Below are positions 61,373 through 64,000 of a stretch of DNA of 64,000 bases, in pieces; position 1 is the stretch's first letter; each line of letters starts with the position of its first letter. Source of the stretch: Tritrichomonas musculus (lineage: Eukaryota; Parabasalia; Tritrichomonadida; Tritrichomonadidae); the NCBI GenBank assembly GCA_039105265.1, contig JAPFFF010000001.1, positions 2,728,001 through 2,792,000 of the forward strand. Reading direction: 5' to 3'. The notes below the pieces were generated by a model. The model was not told the origin of the DNA and made no database searches. It saw nothing but the letters and a program-made list of their open reading frames with translations. A program made the position numbers and the translations under genes.

Positions 61373-62077
61373 GTTTCATTAACGACAACTAACAACTTCG
61401 CAAAGAAAGGAAACAGATTGGTGAGGATTACTCCTGTATGAGGAACTCATATCTAAAAGTCTTCTTCCATATATCATTCATGCACGCATTAATAATCATT
61501 AAATTGATTTATTTAAAAGAAAATAATCATTAAATTGATTTATGATTTTAATAAATGTAATATAAATTTATTTAAGTTGGCTCTGGATTTTTTTATGGCA
61601 CCATTGAAATCTTATGAAAATATTAGAAATATTATCAATCACTAGAAAATGAAAATGATTCTTTTTTTTTCCTAAGAACTTAAATTAAAAATGAATACAA
61701 GTACAGGTGCAAACGGTGCACATCAAAGTCAGACTTTTTATAAAAATTATTTTCATTATGGATTTTTCTGTTATTATTGAGAACTTTTCGGTTATTATAG
61801 TGGATTCAGTTTCCATTATATTATTCAGTTTTCAAAAAAATTTTATTTTTAAAAAAAATTTTTTCATTAACATTCAATCAAATATTTTATAATGAAAAAG
61901 AATATATGTGCACTTCCTCAATGCTGGAAAAGCATAAGATTATAATTCAATATTTCATAAATGATTTGAAAATCGAAAGCATTTATTTTTCAAAGCATGT
62001 CTTATTTTTGCATCAAAATTTCAATTAATTTGTGAGAGTCATTTAAATATCAATTTCAAAAGAAAAATACTGCAATT

Positions 62078-64000
62078 ATGGTATTAATTCTCTGTATTTT
62101 GGTTCAAAACATTTTTTCGTCCGTCGAATGCACTGATGATCGACTTTTTTTTCAAGAAGGTACTACAATTATTACTGAAGAAGATAATATAAAATGTAAA
62201 AAATATTCAGGACAATTGATTATTCCAGATTCAATAATTATTATTAAGGAGAGATCATTTTATGAATTTTCAGGATTAATAGGGAATTTAAATATACCTT
62301 CTAGTGTAAAATTTATAGGTCAAAAAGCTTTTTATAAATGCGATAATTTGGAAAGAATAATATTTAATAAAGGAATAGTTACCATTTCGGATAACGCTTT
62401 TAGTTTTTGTTCAGGTCTCAAGGGAGATTTAAATATTCCTGATTCGGTGACCTATTTAGGAAATGGAACTTTTTCAGACTGTTGTAATTTGAATGGCAAG
62501 TTACATATATCCAATAAATTAACTCATATTCCAGATTTCACTTTTTTTAATTGTTCACAATTAAGTCAATTGCAAATGCATGATTCCATTCGAATTATTG
62601 GGGATTGGGCCTTTTATAATTGTTCTGGACTCAAAGGAAGCCTTACTTTACCAAATTCTCTTAAATCACTTGGTATTGGTTCATTTTGGGGCTGCAGTGG
62701 ATTTGATGGCCAATTATTTTTCAATTGTTCATTAACAAAAATAAGTGACTATGCATTTTATGATTGCCATAACTTCAAAGGAAGCTTAAATCTTCCTCCA
62801 ACAATCAGAATGATTGGTTCAAAAGCATTTTTCAATTGTTATGGCTTTGATGGTGAATTGAATCTAACAAACAATATTGAATCAATTGGTGACGATGTTT
62901 TTCGTAATTGTAGAGGTTTCATTGGAAATTTAATTATTCCTGATTCAGTAGGATTACTTGGTAATTCTTCCTTTTATGGATGTTCTGGATTCAATGGAAT
63001 TCTGAAAATTTCAAGCAATCTTGCCAAGATTGTTGATGAAGTTTTCTATAATTGCTCTGGATTTATTGGAGATTTGATTATACCAGAATCAATTAGATCA
63101 ATTGGGACTTATTCATTTCATAACTGTTATGGATTCAATGGTTCTTTAATATTATCGAAAAAATTGACAATAATTGATGAATTTTCATTCTTTAACTGCA
63201 GTGGATTTACAGGTTCATTTAATCTAGATAAAACTTCTATGAATACAATTGGAAAATATGCGTTTTGTAACTGTTCTCAAATGACTGGAAATTTGCATAT
63301 TCCTGATACAGTTACTTCTATTGGAGATGCTGCTTTTTTAAATTGTATCGGATTTAATGGAACATTAAGAATATCAGAAAATATGGTTAAAATTCTTGAT
63401 GATGTATTCAATAATTGCAAATGCTTAATTGGTACATTAATTCTACCAAAAAGTATTATATCAATTAGTAGTGGTTCTTTTTACAGTTGCTCTGGTTTTA
63501 CTGGAAATCTTGAAATACATGATTCCATCATTTCAATAGGAGAAAATTCATTCTCTTATTGTTCAGGGCTTAAAGGAAACTTAATTATTTCAAATAGTGT
63601 TGCATCAATCGGCGAAAATGCTTTTTTAGGATGTTCTGGATTTGACGGGTGCTTAATTTTATCAGAATCATTGACATCCATAAAAGAACGTACATTTAAA
63701 GGGTGTTACAATTTGAAAGGGGATTTGAAAATTCCTAATTCAGTTGAATCAATTGAGGTAGAAGCATTTAAAGATTGTTATGGTTTCTCGGGTTCATTGG
63801 ATCTGTATTCGATTACATCTATTGAAAAACTGGCTTTTTATGGCTGTTACGGTTTTGATGGTAATTTGAGGATTTCAGATAAAGTTAAAATATTAAAGAG
63901 ATATACTTTTTATAATTGTTCAGGCTTTAAAGGAAATTTAACTATTCCTGATTCTGTGATTTCAATTGGTGATAGTACTTTTGAAGGATGTTTTGGTTTT
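62078..64000 (+). CDS. Secreted BspA-like leucine-rich repeat protein (3' end outside window)
   Basis: An open frame of 641 codons from ATG 62078 to the window edge. A hydrophobic signal peptide (MVLILCILVQNIFSSVEC, cleavage probably near residue 15-18) is followed by about 25 LRR_5 modules of some 23 residues in the pattern NLIIPDSVGLLGNSSFYGCS / GFNG. Nearly every module has a Cys in the ...FYNCSGF... position, unlike the cytosolic-type BspA genes at 13,574 and 43,769. N-x-S/T sequons (NCS) recur in most repeats. The BspA family of trichomonads includes surface proteins implicated in host-cell or matrix contact; this copy is exported by its signal peptide, and any membrane anchor would lie beyond the window. 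I followed the frame codon by codon and saw no break. Confidence 0.9.
   Translation, partial: MVLILCILVQNIFSSVECTDDRLFFQEGTTIITEEDNIKCKKYSGQLIIPDSIIIIKERSFYEFSGLIGNLNIPSSVKFIGQKAFYKCDNLERIIFNKGIVTISDNAFSFCSGLKGDLNIPDSVTYLGNGTFSDCCNLNGKLHISNKLTHIPDFTFFNCSQLSQLQMHDSIRIIGDWAFYNCSGLKGSLTLPNSLKSLGIGSFWGCSGFDGQLFFNCSLTKISDYAFYDCHNFKGSLNLPPTIRMIGSKAFFNCYGFDGELNLTNNIESIGDDVFRNCRGFIGNLIIPDSVGLLGNSSFYGCSGFNGILKISSNLAKIVDEVFYNCSGFIGDLIIPESIRSIGTYSFHNCYGFNGSLILSKKLTIIDEFSFFNCSGFTGSFNLDKTSMNTIGKYAFCNCSQMTGNLHIPDTVTSIGDAAFLNCIGFNGTLRISENMVKILDDVFNNCKCLIGTLILPKSIISISSGSFYSCSGFTGNLEIHDSIISIGENSFSYCSGLKGNLIISNSVASIGENAFLGCSGFDGCLILSESLTSIKERTFKGCYNLKGDLKIPNSVESIEVEAFKDCYGFSGSLDLYSITSIEKLAFYGCYGFDGNLRISDKVKILKRYTFYNCSGFKGNLTIPDSVISIGDSTFEGCFGF

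Larger units (their letters stand above)
59480..62077. other. Long interval with nested mobile elements and a decayed gene
   Basis: The first 280 bp are the GTPase 3' flank. The elements at 59763-61000 and 59817-60720 and the decayed gene at 61085-61372 are listed separately. From 61,373 to 62,077 I see only AT-rich sequence, with a direct repeat of about 27 bp (AAATAATCATTAAATTGATT, twice around 61,485-61,541) and the upstream region of the secreted LRR gene. Confidence 0.5.

Overview
The window reads as nuclear DNA of a parabasalid protist, most likely a Tritrichomonas or Trichomonas relative. It is strongly AT-rich, the large genes have no visible introns, the standard code works throughout, and the gene families are the typical trichomonad ones: BspA-like leucine-rich repeat proteins, ankyrin proteins with a DUF3447-type N-terminal half, a Maverick/Polinton element, and apparent bacterial-type acquisitions. 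The species call is inference.

Region 1 (1-12,910) is one end of a Maverick/Polinton. It carries a protein-primed family B DNA polymerase (cut by the window edge), a GIY-YIG-type protein, a small candidate minor capsid protein, two giant paralogous proteins of unknown role, and a double-jelly-roll major capsid gene whose 5' end is missing. At about 12,905 the capsid gene runs directly into the last codons of a ubiquitin gene, so the element was truncated by a rearrangement at a ubiquitin locus.

Region 2 (12,900-20,630) holds that ubiquitin tail, a BspA-like gene broken by one stop codon and carrying a 141-bp internal duplication, a two-unit polyubiquitin gene, a one-unit ubiquitin gene sharing a block of about 515 bp with it, an acyltransferase-3 membrane protein and a decayed gene of unknown kind.

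Region 3 (20,635-40,240) has a TOR-type PI3K-related kinase with a 54-bp tandem array inside it and an apparently missing rapamycin-binding region, a four-EF-hand protein, tRNA-Lys(CTT), a ruined ankyrin gene, a HECT ubiquitin ligase and a coiled-coil gene fragment. Two mobile elements with long inverted repeats lie between the genes.

Region 4 (40,245-51,710) has a five-pass membrane protein with prominin-like topology, an intact BspA-like LRR gene, a tandemly fused nicotinamide-riboside-kinase-like protein, a TTAA-flanked miniature element, a second ruined ankyrin gene made of spaced modules, and a Sel1-type fragment.

Region 5 (51,871-64,000) has tRNA-Thr(TGT), a 1.1-kb element with an exact 8-bp target duplication, an intact ankyrin/DUF3447 gene, a GNAT acetyltransferase, a GBP/atlastin-like large GTPase, a pair of nested mobile elements, a decayed gene and the start of a secreted BspA-like protein that runs off the window.

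The genes outside the Polinton look independently transcribed. Ubiquitin and the HECT ligase belong to the same pathway but are not physically linked in any operon-like way. The non-coding part is mostly low-complexity A/T sequence, within which at least six inverted-repeat elements could be delimited by eye, five of them with convincing target-site duplications or TTAA borders.
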